Notes: a model not told the origin generated them from the letters alone. 64,000 nt of DNA from Aestuariispira ectoiniformans (GCF_025136295.1 NZ_CP062788.1:2993588-3057587); one strand, 5' to 3'. Counted from the stretch's first letter, positions 44,704-54,489 are shown. Numbers and translations are program-made.

Positions 44704-44732
44704 TTGACATTATTTCGCCACCAGCATTAGCT
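44704..44732 (+). promoter_or_regulatory. Possible sigma-70 promoter of the lpxR-like gene
   Basis: A perfect TTGACA (44704-44709) is followed after 17 bp by TTAGCT (44727-44732), a poor -10 box. It lies 45 bp before the start of the gene at 44777. Confidence 0.4.
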
Positions 44733-44776
44733 TAACCATTATCCGATACGGACCAACAGGCCTGTAAGGGGGATAA

Positions 44777-45805
44777 ATGCGGGTAAATTCCATCCAGTGC
44801 ATCGTATTTCTGACAGTAATTGGCTCTGTGGCGGCCTCTCTGCCCCCTGCCCTTGCCGCAGAGAAGCAGCCCGACAATGGTGGTATCCTTTCCATCCAGA
44901 TGGAAAATGACTTCTTTCTTGGCGACACCGACAGGCATTTCACACATGGCACCCGCCTGTCCTACACAACGGGAGAAAGGCCAGCGGATACAGATGACCT
45001 GATTGCCAAGGCAGCCGGTCTTGTTCCCTTTTTCCCGGACCAGGGCGTCAGTCGGGCGCATTACGCCCTTGGACAAAATATCTATACGCCTGCCGATATC
45101 ACCGATGTGAACCTGATTGAGGATGACCGTCCCTATGCGGGTTGGCTCTATCTGTCGGCAGGTCTCTTTTCCGTTTCGAAGGATCGCGACCGCATGGACA
45201 ACCTGGCTTTTGAGGTTGGCGTTATCGGTCCCTGGTCTCAGGCAGAAAAAACGCAGAAGACCTGGCATGAAACATTTGGTTTCCGGGACCCGAAGGGCTG
45301 GGACCATCAACTGGAAAACGAGGTCGGCTTCGATATCGTCTACAACCGTTCTGTCAGGGTCTGGAAGAAAGAGTTCCAATCTACAGGCCTTGAGATGGAT
45401 CTGGTTCCGAATGTTGGATTTTCACTCGGCAACGTCTTTACCCATGCCAACGCCGGCGTGACAGTGCGTATCGGTGACGACCTCAGCACAGATTTCAGTC
45501 CACCGCGAATCCGGCCAAGCCTCCCCGGCAGCGATTTCTTCTTCTACACCAGGGATTTGGACTGGTATCTATTCGCCTCTTTTGGCGGACGGGCTGTTCT
45601 GCGGAATATATTCCTGGACGGCAACACCTTTACGGACAGCCACCGCGTGGACAAAAAATATTTTGTAGGAGACCTGCAGGCCGGGGCGGCCATCACCTGG
45701 CGTGACTGGCGGTTGAGCTATACCCATATTATCCGCACGGAAGAGTTCCATGGGCAGAAGGACCCCGACCGTTTTGGCGCAATCAGCCTGTCGTATCGTT
45801 TCTAA
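44777..45805 (+). CDS. lpxR: LpxR-like outer-membrane lipid A deacylase (DUF2219)
   Basis: This 342-residue protein has a signal peptide (cleavage after ALAA, about residue 28) and a beta-barrel pattern ending in the outer-membrane signature SLSYRF. LpxR landmarks are QMENDFFLGDTDRHFTHG, which carries the catalytic Asn-Asp and the Thr/Ser region, then DDRPYAGWLYL and VIGPWSQAEKTQKTWHE with the conserved His. Known members remove the 3'-acyloxyacyl group from lipid A and alter surface charge and immune recognition. Activity here is inferred from the family. It ends 20 bp before the convergent degenerate EAL gene. Confidence 0.85.
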   Translation: MRVNSIQCIVFLTVIGSVAASLPPALAAEKQPDNGGILSIQMENDFFLGDTDRHFTHGTRLSYTTGERPADTDDLIAKAAGLVPFFPDQGVSRAHYALGQNIYTPADITDVNLIEDDRPYAGWLYLSAGLFSVSKDRDRMDNLAFEVGVIGPWSQAEKTQKTWHETFGFRDPKGWDHQLENEVGFDIVYNRSVRVWKKEFQSTGLEMDLVPNVGFSLGNVFTHANAGVTVRIGDDLSTDFSPPRIRPSLPGSDFFFYTRDLDWYLFASFGGRAVLRNIFLDGNTFTDSHRVDKKYFVGDLQAGAAITWRDWRLSYTHIIRTEEFHGQKDPDRFGAISLSYRF

Positions 45806-45825
45806 TGCATCGGATGGATGCCGTC

Positions 45826-47319
45826 TCAGGCAGTGAACTTCTTCGCAAAGTCTTTACGGGTAAAACGCCTGATTGCGGCAGGCACCTCTTCAACGCCGCC
45901 GATTGCATCGCCGCTTAAGCAGTGGACAGATGCTTTATCTGCGACAACGGCGCATTGCATATCCTCCACCTTTGAAAGCCAGGGCGTTAACCCGGACCGT
46001 CGGGCAGTAGAAGCAAAGCGCCCGATCATCTCGGATTTCATCTTGAAGGGCTTGCCATGCAGATCCTGATGCAAAATGACAATACTTATCCCGGCCTCAC
46101 TGAAGTTCCTGAAGTTGAAATCACTGTTTCCCACCTGCACCATCATCCCCCTGCAATGGGGTTTCAGCAACGAACAGATGTCTGACAGACGACCGAACGG
46201 TACACCCTGAGGCAAGCCATGGATTTCAAAATACAGGAATTGCCGCAAAGATGCAGGAAGGACGCTCAACAACTCAATATATTCCTTGCAGTGCGACAAG
46301 GTGCTGACCGTCTCAAAATGCACCGGGAAACTGAGAAACAACTTAAAATTATTCTGGATGCATTCTCCGAAGACGTCCAATCCGTATTCCAGAACGTCAA
46401 GGTCGAGATTGCTGACCTGCTTTGTACCGCTTTCTGCTACAACCTCGTCGTATCCGCGAACGGTTAATCCTGCACCCAGGTCAACAATCGGCATGACCTG
46501 ATAGGTCGAGATCACCTGATTATTCATGTCCCAGACCGGCGCGAATCCATAATGAAGTCTTTTTTCTCCAAATCCGGCAAAACGCTGTTGAAGTTTTTCC
46601 AGGCGTTCACTGTTTGACCGCCCCTTTGCTTCCACAGACGCACTGAGCTCCCCTCCCTTATTGATCTCGGCCGTTTCCGGTTCCTGCTCCGCGCCTCGTC
46701 CTACGCCGTCTTCATTCGCATTATGCCCACGGAGCTGTGTAATTTTGTCGGTGTCAGCCTCCACATCATCATTGGCACCGGTGTCTATAGCCACTTTATC
46801 ACCTGCAGGCACTTCCACAGGGCTGGCATTTTCCGTGATTTGATTGGCAAGCTCCTGCAAGTCCACCTGCTTCATGGTGACGGAACCATCCATCTCGGCA
46901 AGCGCGGTGGTGACGCGGATATCATTCAGATCGTCACTCCCAAGGAAGTGCTCGTGCAACTCCTTTGCGATCCGGATTAGTTTCGCCTTGGACAGCTTCT
47001 CGCTCATCTCCGAAAACACGATGAAATATTCTGCATCCGCGTGACGTTCGTAAACATCTGCGCTGGTCAGATGGCGGCTGATGATATTTTCCGTGATTGT
47101 ATAGACTTGAGACTTGCTCTTGTCCCATCTCGGCCCGAGCTTCAGCTTGATTTCATTCAACCCGATAAGGTGAACGCGTCCGGCAAGTGCTTTCCCGTTC
47201 TGCTCAAGCATCTCGTTCAATACGCCGAGCAGCGAGCGCTCCCGATGATATCGTCTGGGCCTTGATTTTGGTTGTATGGCTGGCTCTTTCTTTTTCCGCC
47301 AGCGCTCAAAGAATCTCAT
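45826..47319 (-). CDS. Degenerate EAL-like signalling protein
   Basis: This 497-residue soluble protein has a basic N-terminus, an alpha/beta domain at about 30-150 that recalls a GGDEF fold without its motif, a low-complexity acidic linker (about 165-240), and a C-terminal domain (about 255-490) with an EAL-like pattern. FAPVWDMNNQVISTYQVMPI stands where YQPIvdl...EAL should be, so the catalytic EAL reads YQV. FLYFEIHGLPQG replaces ELTE, and SDFNFRNFSEAGISIVILHQ replaces the DD and KxD region. It therefore looks unable to hydrolyse c-di-GMP and may bind it or a protein instead. Confidence 0.75.
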   Translation of the reverse strand: MRFFERWRKKKEPAIQPKSRPRRYHRERSLLGVLNEMLEQNGKALAGRVHLIGLNEIKLKLGPRWDKSKSQVYTITENIISRHLTSADVYERHADAEYFIVFSEMSEKLSKAKLIRIAKELHEHFLGSDDLNDIRVTTALAEMDGSVTMKQVDLQELANQITENASPVEVPAGDKVAIDTGANDDVEADTDKITQLRGHNANEDGVGRGAEQEPETAEINKGGELSASVEAKGRSNSERLEKLQQRFAGFGEKRLHYGFAPVWDMNNQVISTYQVMPIVDLGAGLTVRGYDEVVAESGTKQVSNLDLDVLEYGLDVFGECIQNNFKLFLSFPVHFETVSTLSHCKEYIELLSVLPASLRQFLYFEIHGLPQGVPFGRLSDICSLLKPHCRGMMVQVGNSDFNFRNFSEAGISIVILHQDLHGKPFKMKSEMIGRFASTARRSGLTPWLSKVEDMQCAVVADKASVHCLSGDAIGGVEEVPAAIRRFTRKDFAKKFTA

Positions 47320-47599
47320 CTGCCATCCTTACCGCTCAGAGGAGACTGGAGGCTCCCGTTATCATCTCATGCGGTCTTGCAGCGAAAGGAAGAGGCAACT
47401 TCAAAGCGAGCCCAACGTCCCCCCAAAAGCAAGATGCGCAACACATTCATGCTTTTGATATTGTGCCAGACATCCCTTTAAAATTGTATTAAGCCTGATC
47501 ACTTCGCAATACCTGACCTTTGGCTTTTACGAGAGCGTCTTAAGTTGTACAGTTGATTTTCCTTATTCTATCATAACGATTATACGTCGGAAAATTCCA

Positions 47600-48070
47600 G
47601 TGAATGTAGAAATTGTATCCCTACCAGAGGCAATTGCGAAAGGCAGTCGGCTTCTGGGGCTTGATATCGGTGAAAAAACAATCGGGCTGGCTGTCTCCGA
47701 CCCCGCCCTGAGGGTCGCAAGCCCGATAACCACTATCCGGCGGCGAAAATTCACCAAGGATGCTGAGGAACTCGAACAAATAATCGAGCAACATGGCGTT
47801 GGTGGCCTTGTGATCGGACTGCCGGTCAATATGGATGGCAGCGAAGGCCCCAAATGTCAGTCAGTCCGCCAGTTTGCCCGCAATATGCAATATCGGGGTA
47901 ACGACTTGCCCATGGCGTTCTGGGATGAAAGGCTGTCCACCAGTGCTGTGCAGAAATTCCTGGTGGACGAAGCCGATATGACGCGAAAACGGCGCGGCGA
48001 AGTTGTTGATAAGATGGCGGCAGGTTTTATCCTTCAGGGAGCCCTCGATTACCTGTCGGACCTAGCGTGA
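47600..48070 (+). CDS. ruvX: RuvX/YqgF-family Holliday junction resolvase-like protein
   Basis: This 156-residue RNase H-fold nuclease is linked to 16S rRNA 5' maturation and to Holliday junction resolution. It has the first catalytic Asp in GLDIGEKTIGLAVSD, the Glu-containing strand VIGLPVNMDGSEG, FWDERLSTSAVQ and the last Asp in VDKMAAGFILQ. The start is GTG at 47600 with CGGAAAA upstream. It precedes the AEC-permease gene by 12 bp. In many alphaproteobacteria ruvX lies near gatCAB and pyrB, as here. Confidence 0.92.
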   Translation: MNVEIVSLPEAIAKGSRLLGLDIGEKTIGLAVSDPALRVASPITTIRRRKFTKDAEELEQIIEQHGVGGLVIGLPVNMDGSEGPKCQSVRQFARNMQYRGNDLPMAFWDERLSTSAVQKFLVDEADMTRKRRGEVVDKMAAGFILQGALDYLSDLA

Positions 48071-48082
48071 GATTGCTACCAG

Positions 48083-49021
48083 ATGTTGAGTATTCTTTCG
48101 TCTCTGCTTCCCATTTTTTTGCTGCTGGTATTGGGCAACATTCTGAGACGGAATGATTTTCCGTCCCTCGATTTCTGGGCCAAGGTGGACAAGCTGGTCT
48201 ACTGGGTACTTTTTCCGGGGCTCCTGCTGCATAAAACCTCGACCACCTCTTTAGACGGCGATTTCGTTGCCCCCTATGCGATAAGCCTGATTGCCGCGAT
48301 GGTGGCCGCAGGCATCCTGGCAAGCGCTGCCGCATTGCTGCTTCAAAAGCCACGCGAGGCCGCCAGTTCTGTCTTTCAGGGGGCCGCACGGCATAACACC
48401 TTCATCGCCTTTGCCGTCAGCGAGGCATTGTTCGGGTCCGAAGGGCTGTTCTACGCCGCGATCGGAACCGCCGTCCTTGTCCCCTTCACCAATATCGCCT
48501 GCGTCACCGCGCTGATTCTGCTTCACGGAAAGAACAACGGCAAATCACTGCCTCGACGTCTTCTGCGTGAACTCATTCGAAATCCATTGCTCATTGCAAT
48601 CGCTACCGGCGTTACGCTCAACCTGACGGGCATAGGGCCCCTCCCCGTGATCGACGACATGGCCCAGATCATAGGTAAGGCGGCATTGCCTGTGGCATTG
48701 CTCAACGTTGGCGCCGCCCTGAGGATCAAGGCAATCCGCGTCGGCGTTGCCTCCGTCCTCCTGTCGTCATTCGGTAAGCTTTGCATTTTCCCGGCCATCG
48801 CGATCGGGATTCTCCTGCTAACCGGGCTCACCGGCGTCCCGGCCTATACAATTGCAATTTACGCAACGGTTCCAACCGCCGTGTCCGGCTATGCATTGGC
48901 TAATCAACTGGGCGGAGACGCGCCATTGATGGCAGGTATCATTACAATACAGACACTGATTTCCATGGCGACCATGCCATTCGCGCTGTTTTTCCTCTTC
49001 CCCCTCTTTTCGCCGGGTTGA
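48083..49021 (+). CDS. AEC (auxin efflux carrier) family permease
   Basis: This 312-residue inner-membrane protein has about ten helices. Family blocks are LPIFLLLVLGNILRR at the N-terminus, ARHNTFIAFAVSEALFG near residue 115 and the RNPLLIAIATGVTLNLTG helix near 175. Members export or import small carboxylates such as malate or malonate, but the substrate is not evident. It lies between ruvX and pyrB on the same strand and may be transcribed with either. Confidence 0.9.
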   Translation: MLSILSSLLPIFLLLVLGNILRRNDFPSLDFWAKVDKLVYWVLFPGLLLHKTSTTSLDGDFVAPYAISLIAAMVAAGILASAAALLLQKPREAASSVFQGAARHNTFIAFAVSEALFGSEGLFYAAIGTAVLVPFTNIACVTALILLHGKNNGKSLPRRLLRELIRNPLLIAIATGVTLNLTGIGPLPVIDDMAQIIGKAALPVALLNVGAALRIKAIRVGVASVLLSSFGKLCIFPAIAIGILLLTGLTGVPAYTIAIYATVPTAVSGYALANQLGGDAPLMAGIITIQTLISMATMPFALFFLFPLFSPG

Positions 49022-49075
49022 ATTTACACTAAAACGCTGGCCGCCTTTATTCGTCACGCATATACTCCGGTTTCG

Positions 49076-50038
49076 ATGACATACATACCCGATCCTGACT
49101 ACCGCTTCCCTCACCCCCATATCCTGGGCATTGAGGGCTTGTCCCAACAGGACATCACCCATCTTCTCGACCTGGCGGACATATACGCAGACAGGAATCG
49201 GGGCCCGAACAAGAAATCCGATGCCATGCAGGGCATGACGGTCATCAACCTTTTCTTCGAAAATTCAACGCGAACGCGCACATCTTTCGAACTGGCTGCC
49301 AAGCGCCTGGGCTCAGACACGATCAACATGTCTGTCGCCACCAGTTCAGTGAAGAAGGGTGAGACGCTGATCGACACTGCCATGACGCTGAACGCCATGC
49401 ACCCGGAGGTTCTGGTGGTTCGCCATGCAGAATCGGGCGCGACAAAGCTGTTGTCGGAAAAGGTGAACTGCGCCGTTATCAACGCCGGTGACGGTCAGCA
49501 TGAACATCCCACGCAGGCCTTGCTGGACGCGCTGACGATTCGCCGCCGCAAGGGACGCCTGAACAACCTCACTGTCGCGATCTGTGGCGATATCGCCCAC
49601 AGCCGCGTCGCCCGGTCCAACATCCACCTGCTGCAGACCATGGGTGCGCGGGTACGCTTGATCGCACCGCCGACCCTGCTGCCCAGCGCTGCGGACCGCC
49701 TCGGCGTGGAAGTCTTCACCGACATGCGGGAAGGTCTGCGTGACTGCGATATCGTCATGATGCTGCGCCTGCAGATGGAACGGATGCAGGGCGCCCTGGT
49801 GCCCAGCGTTCGCGAGTATTTCCGCTTCTTCGGCCTGGACCGTGCCAAGCTGGCCTATGCGAACCCGGATGCCCTTGTCATGCATCCCGGCCCCATGAAC
49901 CGCGGGGTGGAAATCGATTCCGACCTGGCGGACGATATCGACCGGTCCGTCATCCGTGAACAAGTGGAAATGGGAGTAGCCGTGCGCATGGCCTGCCTGG
50001 ATACGCTGACCCAGCCGATTCGGGAGCAACGCGCATGA
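49076..50038 (+). CDS. pyrB: Aspartate carbamoyltransferase catalytic subunit
   Basis: This 320-residue enzyme condenses carbamoyl phosphate and aspartate in pyrimidine synthesis. The carbamoyl-phosphate site is [12 protein letters not shown], the 80s-loop equivalent is [10 protein letters not shown], and [10 protein letters not shown], the aspartate-site RLQMERMQG and [11 protein letters not shown] complete the pattern. No separate regulatory PyrI gene is present. It overlaps pyrC by ATGA, as in organisms where ATCase forms a complex with a DHOase-like partner. The ribosome-binding site is weak. Confidence 0.97.
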   Translation: MTYIPDPDYRFPHPHILGIEGLSQQDITHLLDLADIYADRNRGPNKKSDAMQGMTVINLFFENSTRTRTSFELAAKRLGSDTINMSVATSSVKKGETLIDTAMTLNAMHPEVLVVRHAESGATKLLSEKVNCAVINAGDGQHEHPTQALLDALTIRRRKGRLNNLTVAICGDIAHSRVARSNIHLLQTMGARVRLIAPPTLLPSAADRLGVEVFTDMREGLRDCDIVMMLRLQMERMQGALVPSVREYFRFFGLDRAKLAYANPDALVMHPGPMNRGVEIDSDLADDIDRSVIREQVEMGVAVRMACLDTLTQPIREQRA

Positions 50039-51336
50039 CCGATACACGTATTGCCTACCTCAATGCCCGTTTGCTGGATCCCGCCAGCGGCATGGATACC
50101 AAAGGCGCACTGCTGATCGAAAATGGCCGTATCGCGGACTTCGGGCCCCATCTCTTCAAAGGCGGCGCACCATCCGTCAGTCAGGTTGTTGACTGCAAGG
50201 GCATGTGTCTTGCCCCCGGCCTGATCGACATGCGGGTTCAACTGCGCGAACCCGGCGAGGAACACAAGGAAACCTTCGACAGCGCCAGTGAAGCGGCATC
50301 AGCCGGCGGCATTACGACGATGGTCTGCCTGCCGAACACCAATCCGATAATCGACGATGAATCCGGTGTGCAATATGTCGCCCGCCGTGCGCGCGACCTG
50401 AAACGCACCAAGATTTACTGCTATGGCGCGATCACCCAAAACATGGAAGGCAGTGAACTGACCGAAATGGGCCTGCTGAGCGAAGCGGGCGCACTGGCCT
50501 TCACCGACGGACAGAAAGCGGTGGCGAGCAGCAAGGTCATGAAACGGGCACTGTCCTATTCCAAGGCCTTTGACCTGCTGATGGTGCAGCACCCGGAAGA
50601 CCCCGGACTGTCTGACGGCGGTGCCATGAACCAGGGAGAACTGGCAAGCCGCCTGGGCCTGTCCGGTATTCCGCCCCAGGCCGAAGTCATGATGATCGAA
50701 CGCGACCTGCGCCTGGTGGAAATGACCGGTGCGCGATATCACGTCGCCCATGTCTCGACCCGTCTGGCGGTTGAAGCCATCAGAAAGGCCAAAGCTCAGG
50801 GTCTGCCAGTTACCTGCGACACGGCCCCGCATTATTTTGCGCTCAATGAAACGTCGGTTGGTGAATACCGGACCTTTGCCAAAGTCTCCCCGCCCCTGCG
50901 CGACGAGACCGATCGGCGGGCTATTGTCGAAGGCCTTGCCGATGGCACAATTGACGCTATTGCCAGTGACCACGCGCCACACGATGAAGATTCGAAACGC
51001 CTTCCCTTTGCACAGGCCGCCGCTGGTGTAATCGGACTGGAAACACTCCTCCCCATTACGCTGGAGCTGTATCACAACGGCCATATGTCGCTGCTGGATG
51101 CTCTCAAGAAAGTGACACAGGGGCCTGCGGACCTGCTCCGCCTTCCCAGTGGTCGGCTGAAACGCGGTGCGCCGGCGGATCTTTTCATCTTCGACACCGA
51201 CAAGCCGAGAACATTGCGGGAAGAGAATTTCCGCAGCAAGTCCAAGAACTCTCCCTTTGACGGACGCCCGGTTCAGGGTGAGGTTCTGGCGACAATCGTC
51301 GATGGCCGCCTGCTGTTCCGCGGAGAAGGATTCTAA
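50035..51336 (+). CDS. pyrC: Dihydroorotase-like protein PyrC lacking the HxH metal ligands
   Basis: This 433-residue amidohydrolase-superfamily protein has the type I dihydroorotase layout: [20 protein letters not shown] near 62-81, [37 protein letters not shown] and [10 protein letters not shown]. The first metal motif, normally DxHxHxREP, reads D65-M-R67-V-Q69-L-R-E-P, so both His ligands are replaced. The later His and Asp blocks survive. Such proteins in pyrBC operons are often non-catalytic scaffolds for ATCase (pseudomonad PyrC'). Whether this one is active is open. The start overlaps pyrB by ATGA. Confidence 0.85.
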   Translation: MTDTRIAYLNARLLDPASGMDTKGALLIENGRIADFGPHLFKGGAPSVSQVVDCKGMCLAPGLIDMRVQLREPGEEHKETFDSASEAASAGGITTMVCLPNTNPIIDDESGVQYVARRARDLKRTKIYCYGAITQNMEGSELTEMGLLSEAGALAFTDGQKAVASSKVMKRALSYSKAFDLLMVQHPEDPGLSDGGAMNQGELASRLGLSGIPPQAEVMMIERDLRLVEMTGARYHVAHVSTRLAVEAIRKAKAQGLPVTCDTAPHYFALNETSVGEYRTFAKVSPPLRDETDRRAIVEGLADGTIDAIASDHAPHDEDSKRLPFAQAAAGVIGLETLLPITLELYHNGHMSLLDALKKVTQGPADLLRLPSGRLKRGAPADLFIFDTDKPRTLREENFRSKSKNSPFDGRPVQGEVLATIVDGRLLFRGEGF

Positions 51337-51338
51337 CC

Positions 51339-51953
51339 ATGGAAATGAATGTCGCCCTGTCTGCGCAACAGATCGGCCTGTCTGCAATCCTGGGATATGC
51401 CCTGGGGTCCATCCCTTTCGGGTTGGTCCTGGCGCGGCTTGCAGGATATGGCGACATTCGCAATATCGGTTCCGGTAATATCGGCGCGACCAATGTCCTG
51501 CGCACCGGCAACAAGCCACTAGCCTTTGCCACGCTTGTATTCGACATTGGGAAAGGCGCGGCGGCAGCCCTGTTGTTTGCCTATTTCCTTGCACCGCAGG
51601 CCGGGATCATTGCCGGGGTTGCGGCTGTTTTCGGACATAATTTTCCAATCTGGCTGAAGTTCAAGGGCGGCAAAGGTGTTGCCACCACCTTGGGAACGCT
51701 GGTCGCCATTGCCTGGCCGGTTGGCCTCGGGGCCTGTGCCACATGGTTGCTGTCCGCCCTGATTTTCAGGATATCCAGCCTGTCGGCACTGATCTCCCTC
51801 GCCGCCGCACCGGTTTTCGCTTACTTTCTCCATTTGCCAGAAGTGGCTGTCGCCGCCGCTGTCCTGGCCATATTGGGCTGGATCCGCCATCACACCAACA
51901 TCCGCCGCCTGATCACCGGCAGCGAGCCCAAGATTGGCAAGAAAAACTCCTAA
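51339..51953 (+). CDS. plsY: Glycerol-3-phosphate acyltransferase PlsY
   Basis: This 204-residue inner-membrane enzyme transfers acyl groups from acyl-phosphate to glycerol-3-phosphate, starting phospholipid synthesis. The family motifs are GYALGSIPFGLVLAR, NIGSGNIGATNVLR and FKGGKGVATTLG, spread over about five helices, with HHTNIRRLITGSEPKIG at the cytoplasmic end. It starts 2 bp after pyrC, so the genes are probably co-transcribed, and precedes dprA, a frequent order in alphaproteobacteria. Confidence 0.97.
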   Translation: MEMNVALSAQQIGLSAILGYALGSIPFGLVLARLAGYGDIRNIGSGNIGATNVLRTGNKPLAFATLVFDIGKGAAAALLFAYFLAPQAGIIAGVAAVFGHNFPIWLKFKGGKGVATTLGTLVAIAWPVGLGACATWLLSALIFRISSLSALISLAAAPVFAYFLHLPEVAVAAAVLAILGWIRHHTNIRRLITGSEPKIGKKNS

Positions 51954-52001
51954 CGCCAAATACCAATTGACCCTTTCGCTGTTAGCCGCCATCGTTCCCG
52001 C

Positions 52002-53138
52002 ATGATGGAACCAGCCGACAACGAACTCTCCCATAGCGATCAAATCAGCCGATTACGCCTCATCAGAAGCAGCAATATCGGCCCCGCAACCTATCGCCAA
52101 CTCCTGTCGCGATACGGTGATGCACAGTCAGCGTTGGATGCCCTGCCCGCTTTGGCGAAGACCGGTCGCAAGCGAAAGATCATGCTGTGTTCCAAGGCCG
52201 ACGCTGAACGGGAATTCGAACAACTGGCAAAGCTCGGCGGGCGTTTCCTTTTTGACGGACAATCGGACTACCCGGCGCAACTCGCGGCGACAGAAGATGC
52301 ACCGCCGGTTCTGACCACACTTGGCGACACGTCCCTTCTCAGCCAGACGACCGTGGGAATAGTGGGTTCCAGAAATGCATCGGCTGCCGGGCGCAAGCTC
52401 GCACGCCGTTTCGCGGAAGTCCTGGGCGACGCAGGTTTCATCATTGCATCCGGACTGGCCCGTGGAATCGACGCCGCCGCCCACGATGGCAGTATGAAAT
52501 CCGGAACTGTTGCGGTCTTCGCCGGGGGAATTGATGTCATTTATCCCAAAGAACATGACAAGCTGGCAGCAGCCATTCGCCAGAATGGTGTGATTGTGTC
52601 GGAAACCCCATTGGGTACAAGGCCTCAGGCCCGTCACTTTCCGCGAAGAAACCGCATAATCTCCGGCTTGTCGGCTGGCGTGCTGGTCGTGGAGGCCGCC
52701 CTTAAATCCGGGTCACTGATTACCGCTCAATTCGCAGCAGATCAGGGGCGTGACGTCTTCGCCGTTCCTGGCTCTCCCCTTGATCCGCGATGCCGGGGTT
52801 GCAATGACCTCATCCGCAAAGGGGCCTGGATCACGGAAACACCGGACGACATTTTCCGCGCCTTGAGTAGTTTCAGCCTCCCCACACCTGCAAGACCATC
52901 CCAGGATACTGCACGCCCGCAAACAACCTCGGCCCCGTCAATGGAGACCGCATCTGTCCATTCAGGTTCCGCTGAGGAGAAAATCGTGGAGGCCCTCTCT
53001 CATACCCCTATCCAGGTCGATGAGCTGATCCGCGCGGTTTCCCTGTCGGCGGCAACCGTACAGGAGTCTTTGCTGTCGCTTGAACTATCCGGTCAATTAA
53101 CCAGACATCCCGGCGGCTATGTCAGCCTGATGAAGTAG
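52002..53138 (+). CDS. dprA: DNA-processing protein DprA
   Basis: This 378-residue cytoplasmic protein loads RecA on incoming single-stranded DNA in natural transformation. It has a helical N-terminal SAM-like region, the Rossmann-like core with TTVGIVGSRNASAAGRKLAR, ASGLARGIDAAAH and GGIDVIYPKEH, then PRRNRIISGLSAGVLVVEA. A linker (about 285-315) leads to a C-terminal winged-helix domain (DprA_WH). An ATGATG start allows either codon. It follows plsY; topA, its usual next neighbour, is displaced by two other genes. Confidence 0.97.
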   Translation: MMEPADNELSHSDQISRLRLIRSSNIGPATYRQLLSRYGDAQSALDALPALAKTGRKRKIMLCSKADAEREFEQLAKLGGRFLFDGQSDYPAQLAATEDAPPVLTTLGDTSLLSQTTVGIVGSRNASAAGRKLARRFAEVLGDAGFIIASGLARGIDAAAHDGSMKSGTVAVFAGGIDVIYPKEHDKLAAAIRQNGVIVSETPLGTRPQARHFPRRNRIISGLSAGVLVVEAALKSGSLITAQFAADQGRDVFAVPGSPLDPRCRGCNDLIRKGAWITETPDDIFRALSSFSLPTPARPSQDTARPQTTSAPSMETASVHSGSAEEKIVEALSHTPIQVDELIRAVSLSAATVQESLLSLELSGQLTRHPGGYVSLMK

Positions 53139-53162
53139 ACAACAAGCAAGAACCGTCACTGT

Positions 53163-53179
53163 TAACCTTACCAAGGTTA
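53163..53179 (+). terminator. Short hairpin after dprA
   Basis: TAACCTT-ACC-AAGGTTA is a perfect 7-bp stem 25 bp after the dprA stop. The nearest T run starts about 15 bases later, so termination would be weak. It may instead be a protein site in this AT-rich 257-bp gap, which is otherwise empty. Confidence 0.35.
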
Positions 53180-53395
53180 CTTCAACTTACTGTAATTTTT
53201 TATAAAATTCCGATGTTAATTCTTTCTTGAACTTTATCCTTTAACTTCTTTTTTATTGAGTTCGATTAACGATACGGATATCTTTTTCCAGATTCTTGTT
53301 GGTATAGAAGGCCATAGTGCAGAATGCCAATACGGCCTTCATAAAAGCCAAGGTTGCAAAACCAGGGCCCTCCCGAGCCAGAAGGCAAGCGACAG

Positions 53396-54433
53396 ATGAG
53401 CGAAGTTAGTCCTGTGTCTTATGAGCGATTGTTACGACTCGCACATCAGCGTGCGATAGACGGGAAAGGTGGGCTTGCCGCCTCGATCGCTAAAATGTGC
53501 CTGGATTCACGGGCTGATCTGACCAAGCAGGAACTGGAACTCACCTTCGAAATCCTTCGTGAGCTGATTGATCAGGTGGAAATCGAGATTCGCCGCTATA
53601 TTGCCGACTATCTGGCGGAGCGGACCGATGTTCCGGATGATCTTGTGGATTTTCTCGCCAACGACACCATCAATGTCGCCTACCCTATTCTCGTCCATTC
53701 CAAGCAGCTTACCGACGACTCGCTGGTAGAACTTGTCATGAAGCATGGCCAAAGCCACCAGCTAGCCATTGCGGAACGGGACGGCCTGTCTGAGATTGTC
53801 ACTGATGCTCTGGTAGCGGCCGGTGACAATGAGGTCGCCATACAGCTTGTGAAGAATTACTCCGCCCGCATCAGCCGCAATTCCATGGAAGCTCTGGTAG
53901 ACCGCTCCGAAGCCCTGGAGGGCCTGCAGGCGCCATTAACGAGACGCCGTGACCTACCGGAAGACCTTGCCCGCAGAATGTATATCTGGGTGGGTGAGGC
54001 CCTGCGCCAGCATATCATCCAGAACTTCAATATCCAGGATGATCTGGTCAATGCCGCCATTGCCGGTGCGGTCGAGGCCGGTATCGCCGATAGTGATGCA
54101 GTGGAAGATGTTCACGGTGACCGGCTGGTGAAGGCTCTGCACGAGGAAGGCAAGCAGGGTTTCCTTGCTGCCTTTTCCGCGGTTACGGGGCTGAACATGG
54201 CGACCGTGAACAAGATCTTCGATATGACCAGCCTGAACACCATTGCAATCGCCTGCAAATCAATTGATTTCAGCAAACAGAATTTCGGCCTGCTATTGCA
54301 ACAACTGCTCGGCTCGAAATTCCAACAATACAGCAGCGCCGGTTTGTTTGAAAAAGCATTGCAGTATTTCGAACGGTTAGAATCGGCAAACGCCAAAGCG
54401 GCATTGGACAAATGGAAAACCGGCCCACATTAA
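53396..54433 (+). CDS. DUF2336 protein
   Basis: This 345-residue, almost wholly alpha-helical soluble protein matches DUF2336, a family of alphaproteobacterial proteins with repeated HEAT-like helical hairpins. Visible landmarks are LTFEILRELIDQVEIEIRRY, LVDFLANDTINVAYPIL, LVKNYSARISRNSMEALVDR and LNTIAIACKSIDFSKQNFG. Some members lie near chemotaxis or c-di-GMP genes, but no function is established. The frame extends upstream to a TTG; I chose ATG 53396 because GAAGG precedes it by about nine bases. It ends at a terminator-like hairpin directly before the next gene. Confidence 0.85.
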   Translation: MSEVSPVSYERLLRLAHQRAIDGKGGLAASIAKMCLDSRADLTKQELELTFEILRELIDQVEIEIRRYIADYLAERTDVPDDLVDFLANDTINVAYPILVHSKQLTDDSLVELVMKHGQSHQLAIAERDGLSEIVTDALVAAGDNEVAIQLVKNYSARISRNSMEALVDRSEALEGLQAPLTRRRDLPEDLARRMYIWVGEALRQHIIQNFNIQDDLVNAAIAGAVEAGIADSDAVEDVHGDRLVKALHEEGKQGFLAAFSAVTGLNMATVNKIFDMTSLNTIAIACKSIDFSKQNFGLLLQQLLGSKFQQYSSAGLFEKALQYFERLESANAKAALDKWKTGPH

Positions 54434-54489
54434 TGCCGGTCTCAGCAAGCAGCCTCAATTGCTTGATAACTCATCCAATTTATTGATAC

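Noticed and set aside
50299-51594. A 431-codon minus-strand frame opposite pyrC and plsY
   Set aside because: It spans the junction of two well-identified genes and encodes no known domain.
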